Below, piece after piece: positions 46,320 through 57,350 of a stretch of 64,000 bases of DNA. This DNA is from Harmothoe impar (lineage: Eukaryota; Annelida; Polychaeta; Phyllodocida; Polynoidae). Position 1 is the first letter of the stretch; each line of letters begins with the position of its first letter. The notes under the pieces were generated by a model that saw only the letters and a list, made by a program, of their open reading frames with translations, was not told where the DNA came from and did not search any database. Location: the NCBI GenBank assembly GCA_947462335.1, contig OX381708.1:372001-436000 (forward strand), read 5' to 3'. The translations under genes were made by a program, and so were the position numbers.

Positions 46320-47030
46320 GATGGCATACCTAGTCCTGCTCCGACTCCTGCCACAACTAGGTCAGGGTCCTGGTGGTACCTAGTCCTGTACAGACTCCTG
46401 CCACAACTAGGTAAGGGTCCTGGTGGTACCTAGTCCTGTACAGACTCCTGCCACAGCTAGGTAAGGGTCCTGGTGGTACCTAGTCCTGCCCAGACTCCTG
46501 CTACAACTAGGTAAGGGTCCTGATGGTACCTAGTCCTGCCCAGACTCCTGCCACAACTAGGTCAGGGTCCTGGTGGTACCTAGTCCTGTACGGACTCCTG
46601 CCACAACTAGGTCAGGGTCCTGATGGTACCTAGTCCTGTACGGACTCCTGCCACAACTAGGTCAGGGTCCTGATGGTACCTAGTCCTGTACAGACTCCTG
46701 CCACAACTAGGTAAGGGTCCTGGTGGTACCTAGTCCTGTACAGACACCTGCCACAACTAGGTAAGGGTCCTGGTGCTACCTAGTCCTGTACAGACACCTG
46801 CCACAACTAGGTAAGGGTCCTGGTGCTACCTAGTCCTGTACAGATTCCTGCCACAACTAGGTAAGGGACCTAATGGTACCTATTCCTGTACAGACTCCTT
46901 TTACAACTAGGTAAGGGACCTGATGGTACCTAGTCCTGTACGGACTCCTGTCACAACTAGGTAAGGGTCCGGGTGGTACCTAGTCCTGCCCAGACTCCTG
47001 CTACAACTAGGTGAGGGTCTTGGTGGAACC
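46320..47030. repeat. 50-bp minisatellite with donor-like motif
   Basis: About 14 units of TGGTACCTAGTCCTGTACAG + ACTCCTGCCACAACTAGGTA + AGGGTCC. CTAG|GTAAGG occurs in most units on the plus strand, and ACCTAG..CTAGGT makes each unit partly palindromic. Confidence 0.93.
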
Positions 47031-47099
47031 AAAATCTGCAGTCTTTTTTGCTAAAAACATAAAACTATTGTTCCTCCCATCCCCAAGTGGTTGTCAGGT

Positions 47100-47255
47100 A
47101 CGGATCCAGGGGGGGGTGCGGATCCAGCATATGCCCCCCCCCCTCTATTTTTCTGTACATTTTAATGTCAAAAATATGTCAATACTCCCAGTACATTGCC
47201 TATATCAAGCCCCCCGCCCCCCTTTCCCAAATTCCTGGATCCGCCCCATGCTTTA
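47100..47255. mobile_element. Small inverted-repeat element
   Basis: GGATCCAGGGGGGGGTGCGG at the left and CCTGGATCCGCCCC at the right, flanking an AT-rich core. Confidence 0.45.
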
Positions 47256-47271
47256 TTCCATTGTAATGAGC

Positions 47272-47460
47272 ACACCTTGGAGGCATGGTGTGGTTGTGTG
47301 TTGTTAGTGAAAAATTTATATTTAGTCCAGACTCCTGCAACTGCAGTCTCTTTTTAAACAGCCTTTTTTTCCCCTTGTGGGGTCAATACTGTCTTTTACA
47401 CCCTCCTCTCGTTGTTCATGGCCACACCTTGGAGGCATGGTGTGGTGGTGTTGTTAGTGA
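47272..47460. repeat. Direct repeat pair
   Basis: CACACCTTGGAGGCATGGTG + TGGT..GTTGTTAGTGA occurs at 47272 and 47423, about 150 bp apart. Confidence 0.7.
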
Positions 47461-47574
47461 GTGGGTTGTCCTGATGTTACATCACCAGCCCCAGCCCCAG
47501 TGTTACTCCATGTACCGAGGTCACAGCTAATCCCGCCTCGTGGACCACACTACTAACACGCGCCTATGCCATAC

Positions 47575-47599
47575 CTTGTCCACTGGTAGACACTGCCAC
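47575..47599 (-). CDS. Candidate alternative gene B exon
   Basis: 25 nt on the minus strand between GCTGCCAGCAG|G and GGACAAG|GTATGG. In phase 1 it reads GSVYQWT and leaves in phase 2. It has the same phase behaviour as the exon at 49803-49833, so it could replace it but not be joined to it. Weaker than its neighbour. Confidence 0.25.
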
Positions 47600-47619
47600 C
47601 TGCTGGCAGCAGTTAGCAT

Positions 47620-48640
47620 GTAGAGCCCTGAATTAGGGCGGCCGGAGGATTTTTAAAAATGAATTAGACACAGATGCATCATGTATGTCTAGAATGGCTC
47701 AATATTTGCATTTAACAAATTACCGTTATGTTGATACAGTAACTAAGTAACTCACTGTAGCTGATTACATATACCTCACCCCTCCAACCTTTCTGACAGA
47801 TCTGAAGGCAGGTACATAATACATACATAGGTCAAAGGCCTCCCCAATGACCCAGGCCTGCCGCAGTGTCCAAAGTATGCACTGATTGCTCTCTATAGGC
47901 CTATGGCACAGCGGCCCTCTAGTCTTATAATATGAAGTTAATACTTGAGATTGGGGTCGCAGACCCCCATATGACCCCCAGGAGATGCCTTGACGCTGGC
48001 TGGCGCTAGGGCCTATAATTTCCATTCAAAATGTATCATATAAAGTTAATTAAGATCTTTATGTGGTAATTTGCCAAAAATTGCCAATTCACAATTTCTT
48101 TACAAATCTTAAGTTACAAATATATAATTTTAAGTGCTCTATCTACAATACAAATAATTTTACCTGTACAGAATAAAGCCTACTGGTGTGTACCTGCATT
48201 CAATACCATTATAAAAAAAAAGAATTGCATTGATATATGAATTTGCCTTCGCGCAGTGTGAATTCTCCAAATGTCCTATAGCCCGGTGACCTTCATGGAG
48301 TCAGGGTACACAGTGACTTGTGACTCCTGCTGTGTGCCGTGGTAGCGTGCAGAGCCACAGGACGGGTACCAGCAAAATGTCACACGGGGGTCTGTGACAT
48401 GAAGCTGTGTCTGCTGGGTGGGCGACACGGTCTTTCCATGAAATAGATATGTGACACGGGACCTAGTGACATGTGACAGAAGGCTTAAAAAGTTAGTGAC
48501 AGGGGACATGGACATCTCTTAAAATTCATTGAGGACATGAGCATTATTAAGTAACATAGACATGTGACATGGCCATTTCTTAACCCCCCCCCCCCCACCC
48601 CCATCTATACTACCTACAGGCATGGGTCTCCGGTTTAACA
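47620..48640. other. Unique sequence
   Basis: 48460-48590 has repeated GTGACATGG/GGACATG phrases on the opposite strand to the GTCACTA/CATGTCCCCTGTC family at 52.1 kb. C-run at 48583. No exon. Confidence 0.4.
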
Positions 48641-48642
48641 TA

Positions 48643-48742
48643 TATCGTAAAACCCCGCCTATAAGCCAAATCCCCCCCCCCCATATAAGCCGATTTTTTT
48701 CCCTTCAAACCCACTTTCGGCATATAGGCGGGGTTTTGGTAA
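48643..48742. mobile_element. 100-bp MITE (TATAAGCC family, deleted)
   Basis: TATCGTAAAACCCCGCCTAT and ATAGGCGGGGTTTTGGTAAA with only ~60 bp between. Confidence 0.6.
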
Positions 48743-49484
48743 AGTATATTTGAAATAATAGTGCAGGAAAGTATGTAAACCTTGACATCAATAAGCCAGA
48801 ATGTACAGTTAGTATTACTACAGAATAACTCCACATGATGTTGGCACCTTGGCTGGTACCTGACATAGTATACAGACTTACACACACGCGCGCCGGCTGT
48901 AATCCACACTACAAGTGTTGGCACCTGACTCAATACAACCTCTAATTAACCACAATTAAAGACATTCTCTGTATTTCACGTAATAAGCACACACCCCTTA
49001 ATAAGCGCACATCCCTGCTTTTAGGCCGATTTTAAGACTATAAACAACCCAAAACATGTTCAATTTTGACCTCAATTAAACTTCTAGGAGCATGTTGAAA
49101 TAGTTTTATGAGCGCACCTTGCACCATGAGTGCTTCAGTAGATAATTAACATTCAGCATGCTGGTGCATTAAGGCACTGTGCTAGTGAGTGTATTGTGAG
49201 GTAGATGTCACAGAGTGTTTGAGTCGAATTACACCCAGGCATTCTCGATTTTAGGCCCATTTTAGACTATAAACAACCCAAAATATGCAAAATGTTGAAC
49301 CCAATTTCAAACCTTAACTACTAGGTAGATTATTACCATGGAGTATGCTGGTGCATTAAAGCATTATGCTGCCCTTACAGGGTTTGTAGGAGCCTGTTGT
49401 TAGTGTATTGTGAGGTAGATTTCCCTGAGTGTGTGAGTAGAACATCAACATGGAGAACATTAACATGGAGTATGCTGGTGCTGT

Positions 49485-49740
49485 ATGACGGCCTCAACCC
49501 TCTAAGGACGGCATGATACCTTCATGCATCATGCCCTTGGTCGTCATGATGCATGAATGCAGCCCTGGCGAGTTACTCGCCAGTGCTTCATACAAGCATC
49601 ATGCCAACCATATGGGGTTCAGACACCCCTGAAGGATCGGCAATATGCATCCATGCAGCACCGGCGAGTTACTCACCAAGGCTGCATTGGTGCATCAAAT
49701 ATCATCTTTTAGCGACATGCGTCCTCAAAGGGTTAATGTA
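49485..49740. repeat. GCATGATGCAT dispersed repeat copy
   Basis: CTAAGGACGGCATGATACCT, GTCGTCATGATGCATGAATG, GGCGAGTTACTCGCCAGTGC, GTTCAGACACCCCTGAAGGA, CGTCCTCAAAGGGTTAA. Confidence 0.65.
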
Positions 49741-49802
49741 GACAACCATTCAGGTAAAGGGGGGGGGCTTTGTGACACACTTAACACACACATCATTACT
49801 AC

Positions 49803-49833
49803 CCTGAGACCACCGTGCTATCAATGGCCTCAT
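49803..49833 (-). CDS. Gene B small exon
   Basis: 31 nt on the minus strand: acceptor ATGTGGTGACAG|A, donor CTCAGG|GTAGTA. The phase-1 frame reads EAIDSTVVS and leaves in phase 2, joining SEPWPEQ upstream and PGRSSVQYLW downstream. The plus strand of the same bases also looks like an exon end (CYQWPHLSPH before CACAT|GTAAGT). The minus reading is preferred because it fits the phase chain. The 50-bp array ends just upstream of the acceptor. Confidence 0.42.
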
Positions 49834-49889
49834 CTGTCACCACATGTAAGTTAATGTAGGCAGTGTGTGAGGATGCTGGTACTACGTGT

Positions 49890-50885
49890 TAACCCTGTCA
49901 GGCAGCACAGTGTCCTCAGTGAGTTAACCCTGTCAGGCAGCACAGTGTCCTCAGTGAGTTAACCCTGTCAGGCAGCACAGTGTCCTCAGTGAGTTAACCC
50001 TGTGAGGCAGCAGAGTGTCCTCAGTGAGTGACTGTATGCTGAGTTAACCCTGTCAGGCAGCACAGTGTCCTCAGTGAGTGACTGTATGCTGAGTTAACCC
50101 TGTCAGGCAGCAGAGTGTCCTCAGTGAGTGACTGTATGCTGAGTTAACCCTGTCAGGCAGCAGGGTGTCCTCAGTGAGTTAACCCTGTGAGGCAGCAGAG
50201 TGTCCTCAGTGAGTGACTGTATGCTGAGTTAACCCTGTCAGGCAGCAGAGTGTCCTCAGTGAGTGACTGTATGCTGAGTTAACCCTGTGAGGCAGCAGAG
50301 TGTCCTCAGTGAGTGACTGTATGCTGAGTTAACCCTGTCAGGCAGCAGAGTGTCCTCAGTGAGTGACTGTATGCTGAGTTAACCCTGTCAGGCAGCAGGG
50401 TGTCCTCAGTGAGTGACTGTATGCTGAGTTAACCCTGTCAGGCAGCAGAGTGTCCTCAGTGAGTGACTGTATGCTGAGTTAACCCTGTCAGGCAGCACAG
50501 TGTCCTCAGTGAGTGACTGTATGCTGAGTTAACCCTGTCAGGCAGCAGAGTGTCCTCAGTGAGTGACTGTATGCTGAGTTAACCCTGTCAGGCAGCAGGG
50601 TGTCCTCAGTGAGTGACTGTATGCTGAGTTAACCCTGTCAGGCAGCAGAGTGTCCTCAGTGAGTGACTGTATGCTGAGTTAACCCTGTCAGGCAGCAGGG
50701 TGTCCTCAGTGAGTGACTGTATGCTGAGTTAACCCTGTCAGGCAGCACAGTGTCCTCAGTGAGTGACTGTATGCTGAGTTAACCCTGTCAGGCAGCAGGG
50801 TGTCCTCAGTGAGTTAACCCTGTGAGGCAGCACAGTGTCCTCAGTGAGTGACTGTATGCTGAGTTAACCCTGTCAGGCAGCACAG
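49890..50885. repeat. 35/50-bp minisatellite
   Basis: About 23 units of GAGTTAACCCTGTCAGGCAG + CAGAGTGTCCTCAGT, with or without GAGTGACTGTATGCT. On the plus strand CTCA|GTGAGT recurs in each unit. On the minus strand the array ends ~40 nt before the exon at 49833. Confidence 0.95.
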
Positions 50886-50899
50886 CGCACCGTGTGCTC

Positions 50900-50975
50900 G
50901 CTAAGTAACTCGGCCGGGCTGCATTCATGCATCATGATGACCCTAGTTGGTTGATGTAGTCTATAAAGGGTTAGA
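50900..50975. repeat. GCATGATGCAT repeat fragment
   Basis: AAGTAACTCGGCCGGGCTGC + ATTCATGCATCATG, then TATAAAGGGTTAG. Directly adjoins the 50-bp array. Confidence 0.5.
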
Positions 50976-51610
50976 CTTGTATATACATGTTGGGCCAATT
51001 TGAATGCGTTAAAATAAATTTGCGCAGAACATCAATCTGCTGTGGGCTGTATACCTGCAATATTCTAATAAAGTTATTTGACATATATTAGAATTACCCG
51101 GCCTATGCCATTCATGATAGATGAATGTATTTAATCGACCAAGTTTTTATGGTGTCGATCTTGTATTTAACCAATCTCGGTTAAATTGATTCTGAGACAC
51201 ATCAAACAGGTGCTCGTATCCACACCGATATTTCTATCCTGGGCAGATTGGGATTCTTTCTACACGGTTCCAAAATTGCACTATTTGCAAATTGTACAGA
51301 GCAGACTTCCAATATTGGCATTGTAGGCGAATCGGTGAACAGCGCCCAACATACATGTGTTGTAAATATCCATGTGTCGTATTGGAGTAGAGGGAAAGGG
51401 GACTTCACAACTTACAGCCCTTCACCTCAACATCTTATGATGTATTGTATTCTCGACAGTCCAGTCATTTTTTATTGAATCAGAGTTGTAAACTATTACC
51501 ACACAGCTGAGCCATCCCTGCTTTAAACCTCTCATGTAGCTGCGGCTAGTACACAAGTCACATCACCAGTGCGGCTTATAGCATCAGGACCAAGTCAGGG
51601 TGCGGCTTAT

Positions 51611-53320
51611 ACACTAAGTATAATACTACAGTACTAAAGCTGACAATTCGGATTTCAGAACCTCTGTGGCTTATAGGATTTCTTAAGGCTGGGCGTGCGG
51701 CTAATACACGAGTTGGGTTTATACGGGAGGTTTACGGTACTGGTATGTGTGGAGCTTTGCCGGTTTATTTTGGGGCAGAAAACATAAAAATGGAAAACCA
51801 CCTCCACATGAAGGCAGTTTCCATGAATCAGAATGTCAAAAAGCGATCAGATAACGGACAATGAAGGATGATATAATGTAGCAGCCACACCTAGAGTGTC
51901 AGACGCCGTATACTGGTAGAGTGGTGAGTGTAGGTGCCATGGACAAGGGGGTGCCATGGGGGAGGGGGGGCACTCCAACCAGTTTAAAGTGCTGACTTTT
52001 ATGTGTGAAGGCGCATATACATGCTTATCTTGGAATGGTATAGAAAAGTAGTGTCTAAGCCCCCTTTAATTCTGTTTAGGGGTCCAGACCCCTCTGCCTC
52101 ACTTTTCTCTGTGTGGGAGAGGTCTTTTTGGGGGTCTAGATGGGGGGTCTCCATGTCGCCTGTCGATTGTAAGAAATGCCCATGTCCCTTGTCACTATCA
52201 TTCTTTTTCTCCTGTCAATTTTAAGAAATGCCCATGTCCCCTGTCGATTTTAAGAAATGCTCATGTCCGTTGTCACTATCTTTTTATTTCTCCCGTCATT
52301 TGTCACTAAGCTCCATGTCACCTGTCGATTTTAAGAAACAGCCATGTCGCCCTGTCGATTTTAGGGGTCCACCCCCATATTTTTGGGGAATTATGTGTAT
52401 TATATTTATATTGTAGTATCTTATCAAATTTGGCCCCTTGCCCCCACCCCCCCCTCTCTCCTACACTAAGTATAATACTACAGTACTAAAGCTGACAATT
52501 CGGATTTCAGAACCTCTGTGGCTTATAGGATTTCTTAAGGCTGGGCGTGCGGCTAATACACGAGTTGGGTTTATACGGGAGGTTTACGGTACTGGTATGT
52601 GTGGAGCTTTGCCGGTTTATTTTGGGGCAGAAAACATAAAAATGGAAAACCACCTCCACATGAAGGCAGTTTCCATGAATCAGAATGTCAAAAAGCGATC
52701 AGATAACGGACAATGAAGGATGATATAATGTAGCAGCCACACCTAGAGTGTCAGACGCCGTATACTGGTAGAGTGGTGAGTGTAGGTGCCATGGACAAGG
52801 GGGGTGCCATGGGGGAGGGGGGGCACTCCAGCCAGTTTAAAGTGCTGACTTTTATGTGTGAAGGCGCATATACATGCTTATCTTGGAATGGTATAGAAAA
52901 GTAGTGTCTAAGCCCCCTTTAATTCTGTTTAGGGGTCCAGACCCCTCTGCCTCACTTTTCTCTGTGTGGGAGAGGTATTTTTGGGGGTCTAGATGGGGGG
53001 TCTCCATGTCGCCTGTCGATTGTAAGAAATGCCCATGTCCCTTGTCACTATCATTCTTTTTCTCCTGTCAATTTTAAGAAATGCCCATGTCCCCTGTCGA
53101 TTTTAAGAAATGCTCATGTCCGTTGTCACTATCTTTTTATTTCTCCCGTCATTTGTCACTAAGCTCCATGTCACCTGTCGATTTTAAGAAACAGCCATGT
53201 CGCCCTGTCGATTTTAGGGGTCCACCCCCATATTTTTGGGGAATTATGTGTATTATATTTATATTGTAGTATCTTATCAAATTTGGCCCCTTGCCCCCAC
53301 CCCCCCCCCCCTCTCTCCTT
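51611..53320. repeat. ~853-bp tandem segmental duplication
   Basis: 51611-52462 and 52463-53320 are almost identical. I see one single-base insertion (G run at ~52801), two substitutions (AACC/AGCC, GGTCTTT/GGTATTT) and a longer C run at the second end. The unit contains a degenerate TATAAGCC element and repeated CATGTCCCCTGTCGATTTTA phrases. The first copy is preceded by one more TATAAGCC segment (51535-51610). Confidence 0.93.
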
Positions 53321-53479
53321 CACCACTGCACAGGTGCAGAACCGGGGATACTAAAGCCAACCCCGTTCGTTTCATAGGCAAAATTGTCAAAAGGGCAGAA
53401 ATCATTGTCTAAGGCTATAAGTTGATACAACGTTAGATAGATCCGAGTCTCACCTAAGCGGGCTTCATCAATTAGTTGT

Positions 53480-53685
53480 GAGCATAGCTTTAACTAATGA
53501 GGGCTCGAGATATGTTCTGCACTAGATGGGGTTCGAGTAGTCCAGGTAAACGCGATCCCAGTTTCACACATGTTTTCTACAGGTGAGAATATACCTGTGT
53601 GAAAACTGGGATCGCATTTACCTGGACTACTCGACGCCCCATCTAGTGTAGCACATGTCTCGGGCCCTCGTTATCATGGTCTTTT
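53480..53685. mobile_element. Long inverted-repeat element
   Basis: CTAGATGGGGTTCGAGTAGT + CCAGGTAAACGCGATCCCAG (53523-53562) pairs with CTGGGATCGCATTTACCTGG + ACTACTCGACGCCCCATCTAG. The outer parts continue imperfectly (GAGGGCTCGAGA / TCTCGGGCCCTC). Loop ~35 nt. Confidence 0.75.
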
Positions 53686-53939
53686 TGAAAGTTGTCTGAA
53701 CACCAAAAAGTATCAGCGGCCATTTTTATGTCTATGTGACGTATGGTGTTACCATGGTAACGCTAGCTGGTTCTACAGAAAGCTTGATAAGTCGGTGAGA
53801 CTGAGAAGGGCGTCCCCGGAGCCGACATGATGACTTACAACACAACCTGCGACATGACAGATGGACCTTCTGAGAGCAGCGTCCAGGTACCGTTTAATGT
53901 ATTGGTGCTGTATCGGTGAAATTATGGCACTTTGCTATG

Positions 53940-54170
53940 TAGCGTCGGTATGATGCATAAATGCAGCACTGGTGACTGCATTAACCCTTTAAGGATGGCA
54001 TAATGACTTAATGCATCATGATGCTTGAATGCAGCCCTGGCATGTACCAGGATGAAAAACTCGCGGAGGGTCAGCATGATGCACCATTGCCGCACTGGTG
54101 AGTTACTCGCCGGGGCTGCATTGGTGCATCTTTTTAATAGCGATATGACGTCCTTAAAGGGTTAAAGCAG
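53940..54170. repeat. GCATGATGCAT dispersed repeat copy
   Basis: GGTATGATGCATAAATGCAG, CCTTTAAGGATGGCATAATG, CTCGCCGGGGCTGCATTGGT, CGTCCTTAAAGGGTTAA. Confidence 0.6.
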
Positions 54171-54206
54171 TAAGTTTACAAGTACAAACTCTGAGTGTGT
54201 ACGTAC

Positions 54207-54229
54207 CTTGTTCAGGCCAGGGCTCGCTG
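54207..54229 (-). CDS. Gene B micro-exon
   Basis: 23 nt on the minus strand between TTACCCGCTAG|C and the consensus donor AACAAG|GTACGT. It reads SEPWPEQ, a motif echoed by SEPWPP in the large exon at 35780. It enters in phase 2 and leaves in phase 1. A stronger acceptor (TGTGTGTTTCAG at ~54288) lies upstream, but the exon it would define has stops in all frames. Confidence 0.45.
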
Positions 54230-54295
54230 CTAGCGGGTAACAGGTAAAATCACACACGGCCAGGGCGGTCCTTAGACACTGCTACCTGAAACACA

Positions 54296-54650
54296 CAAAG
54301 TAAGCACCAGGTAAGCATCAAGTAAGCATCAAGTAAGCACAAAGTAAGCACAAAGTAAGCACAAAGTAAGCACAAAGTAAGCGCCAGGTAAGCACCAAGT
54401 AAGCACAAAGTAAGCACCAGGTAAGCACAAAGTAAGCACCAGGTAAGCACAAAGTAAGCACAAAGTAAGCACCACTAAGCACAAAGTAAGTACCAGGTAA
54501 GCACAAAGTAAGCACCAGGTAAGCACAAAGTAAGCACCAGGTAAGCACAAAGCAAGCACCAAGTAAGTGCCAGGTAAGCACAAGGTAAGCACAAAGTAAG
54601 CACAAAGTAAGCATCAAGTAAGCACAAAGTAGGCACAAAGTAAGTGCCAG
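54296..54650. repeat. 11-bp minisatellite, left part
   Basis: About 32 units of AAGCACAAAGT / AAGCACCAGGT. CAG|GTAAGC recurs on the plus strand. On the minus strand the array is pyrimidine-rich and ends ~70 nt before the micro-exon at 54229. Confidence 0.95.
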
Positions 54651-54915
54651 GTTTGATTGATTGATTGATTGATTTGTTTAACGTCCAGATGCACATGAAG
54701 TGGTAGTCTGCCTCGCAGTAGTAGGACAGGTATTTATATGCTGCTTGTCCAATACAGCAGTGACCGCATCTATGGATGATTGAATCGATGAAATGAATGA
54801 CCGCATCTATGAGGTGAGGGAGAAAACCGCTGCCGGGGCACGTCCCCTACTCTTTTCGAAGGATAGGAAGTGTTCTTTTATTTGCCTGGACCTAGCTACC
54901 TGGGCTAGTACCATA
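54651..54915. mobile_element. SINE-like insertion splitting the 11-bp array
   Basis: TTGATTGATTGATTGATTTG + TTTAACGTCC at the left, CCCCTACTCTTTTCGAAGGA further on. Array sequence continues on both sides, so the element inserted into (or was carried in) an existing array. Similar heads or bodies at 57105 and 61560. Confidence 0.6.
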
Positions 54916-54917
54916 GT

Positions 54918-55113
54918 GGGCAGCACAAAGTAAGCACAAGGTAAGCACCATGTAAGCACAAAGTAAGCACTAGGTAAGCACAAAGTAAGCACAAAGTAAG
55001 CACCAAGTAAGCACAAAGTAAGCACCAGGTAAGCACCAGGTAAGCACAAAGTAAGCACAAAGTAAGCACAAAGTAAGCACAAAGTAAGTACAAAGTAAGC
55101 GCCAGGTAAGCAC
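54918..55113. repeat. 11-bp minisatellite, right part
   Basis: About 18 units of the same AAGCACAAAGT unit. On the minus strand it begins ~11 bases after the donor of the exon at 55125. Confidence 0.93.
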
Positions 55114-55124
55114 CGTGTATGTAC

Positions 55125-55158
55125 CTGGGATACATGATGTAAGCACCTATACATGGAT
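55125..55158 (-). CDS. Gene B exon before the 11-bp arrays
   Basis: Minus-strand acceptor GATATTTTCTCAG|A and donor ATCCCAG|GTACAT enclose 34 nt. The phase-1 reading is PCIGAYIMYP, leaving in phase 2 so that the next exon adds Ser. A phase-2 reading (SMYRCLHHVSQ) is also open. An 11-bp minisatellite starts about a dozen bases downstream of the donor. Confidence 0.45.
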
Positions 55159-55473
55159 CTGAGAAAATATCACGTTTCATTATTCATTAACCATTTTGTT
55201 GTCTATACTGCACCGCCACCTTCTCAGACCACATAGCAACCATAATATTTGTCAATATCTTATGTGTTTTTATTAAAGAATAAATAACATTGAAGTTGAT
55301 TTGCCCCCCCCCCCCCCTCCCTGTAAGGACAGTTGTCAGGCATAGACTGCTTGTCCAGCACTTTCTGACAGCTTATCTACAACCTCTGCAACAAAGTGAT
55401 TAGTCTGTCTAGTCTCACCAGTTCTATTCACAGGGCATCAGTTCTCCTGCGGTCTACGTTAAGTTCTTATACA

Positions 55474-55691
55474 TACTGTGAAACATCTCTGAAAAGCCAA
55501 CCGTTTTGGGGGATTTTAAGCTTGATTCGGCTTATAGTATTGTGTCAAAGAGGTGGGTCGACTTATAAGGGAGGTTTTTATGAATTAGATAGTTCCACCA
55601 TGTTTAAATGGACCTAAATTTGGCTTATAATATCTCAAAGTTGAGGGTCGGCTTACAAGGGAGGTCGGCTTATCACAGAGGTTTTATGGTA
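55474..55691. mobile_element. MITE, TA-flanked (TATAAGCC family)
   Basis: TACTGTGAAACATCTCTGAA at the left and GTCGGCTTATCACAGAGGTT + TTATGGTA at the right. Confidence 0.65.
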
Positions 55692-56059
55692 ATGTAGTGT
55701 GAAATACATTAGTGTAAAATACAGCAAAGTAATAAATAAATGAAATAAAAGTAGCCTGTTCGCAAGAAACCCAACCATTTGCTAATAACTGTACCCGTTT
55801 TTGCTGCTTTGTCAGCTTAAAGAACTTTCTAAATAACTTTTTTGTCTTCTTTCAGACTTGCTCTTTGTGAAAGAGAAGGAAATCCTCTTTGCAGGGAGCC
55901 TTTATTTATGAAGTCATTTCCCAGTGTGTGCGGCTTTGTCTGTAAAAGCTGCAAGTCTGAAAGTTGTATTACGCCGTAAAAGCTGCATCTGTACAGCAGA
56001 TTATTACCCTGTATTACCCTGCTCCCCCCTGGTGGACATTAGTTGTGTACATGCAATAG

Positions 56060-56450
56060 GTCATGTGACACACACAGGGTAATGTGACACGCACAGGGTC
56101 ATGTGACGCATACAGGGTCATGTGACACGCAGTGTCATGTGACATGCACAGGGTCATGTGACGCATACAGGGTCATGTGACGTGCACAGGGTCATGTGAC
56201 GCGTACAGGGTCATGTGACGCGCACAGGGTCATGTGACGTGCACAGGGTCATGTGACGTGCACAGGGTCATGTGACGCCCACAGGGTCATGTGACGCGCA
56301 CAGGGTCATGTGACGCGCACAGGGTCATGTGACACACACAGGGTCATGTGACGGGCACAGGGTCATGTGACGGGCACAGGGTCATGTGACGTGCACAGGG
56401 TCATGTGACACACACAGGGTCATGTGACACACACCAGATCATGTGACAAA
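56060..56450. repeat. 19-bp minisatellite
   Basis: About 20 units of CACAGGGTCATGTGACGCG with GCGC/GTGC/ACAC variants. GTCATGTGAC in each unit is palindromic and contains the M-box-like TCATGTGA. Confidence 0.92.
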
Positions 56451-56966
56451 CAGAAATAAGACCTCAAGGCCTGCCAGCATTGTGCCGGACTGTCCTTATT
56501 CACTGGAACAGGAGAAGAGGGCAGCAGGTTATAATGTTCAGCTGGTTAAACATGTGTGAAGTGAAAAACTTAAATTTGGCTGCAGTTCAGTGAGTTGCTA
56601 TAAATATGACACATTGCTGCAGGGTCGCCTCATGTCGCACTACGCGTGTGGGTGGGGGGCGGAGGGAGGGAGGGAGGGAGGAGGGCCTGTTTACCTCCAT
56701 TTGGCACAGAACACTCAAACCGTCAAAAACACCTTTCCTGAATGTCCAGCATTAATGTTGTTATTCTATGATGCCCTGAGGCTGCCCCCTTCCTGCCTGC
56801 ACACGGCTGCTGACAGACCACAGCCCCAAGCTGTACTACAGCACAACGAGTGTGAATCTGTAAAGCGGCATAAGTGGAAATCACAGCCTCGTTAACGGTA
56901 GACTGTAAAGGGACCTCTGCCTAATGTTTGTGAAGCTGGATATCCTTCACCATTAGCCCACTCAGC

Positions 56967-57013
56967 TGACCCCTGACCCCTGACCCCTGACCTGTGACCT
57001 GTGACCTGACCTG
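56967..57013. repeat. TGACC(C/T) tandem repeats
   Basis: TGACCCC three times, then TGACCTG three times: nuclear-receptor half-sites spaced by one base (DR1-like) on the minus strand. Confidence 0.7.
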
Positions 57014-57098
57014 CAGCCTGGGTGTGTGTCCATGTACTAATACTGCTGATGGGGCAGTCTGGATGTACGGCTGCCATTTTGTTTCGTCTCAGAGTCAC

Positions 57099-57350
57099 GA
57101 TTCATTGATTTGTTTAAATTCCAGGTGTACATAGTACATGGGACAGCCTCAGGTTTAATCCAATCACTGGTCCTTTCTTGTCTCATCTTGAAGTTGTGCA
57201 TAAGTGTGTGGGTGCGTGTGCGTGTGCATGTGTTTGTGAGTCTGCTTGTAGCAGTGGAACACGGCTCGTAGTGGTGGAACACTGCTCGTGGCATCAGGCC
57301 CTGCTTTACACGACAAATCCCTGTGCTCTCTGCCCATGACACAAAAATAT
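57099..57350. mobile_element. SINE-like element, degenerate
   Basis: ATTCATTGATTTGTTTAAAT + TCCAGG resembles the head of the 54651 element. Followed by a GTGCGTGTGCGTGTGCATGT stretch and a short duplicated CAGTGGAACACGGCTCGTAG. Confidence 0.35.

Noticed and set aside
49810..49845. Plus-strand exon end CYQWPHLSPH before CACAT|GTAAGT
   Set aside because: Excellent donor, but no matching plus-strand acceptor or partner. The minus reading of the same bases fits the gene B phase chain.
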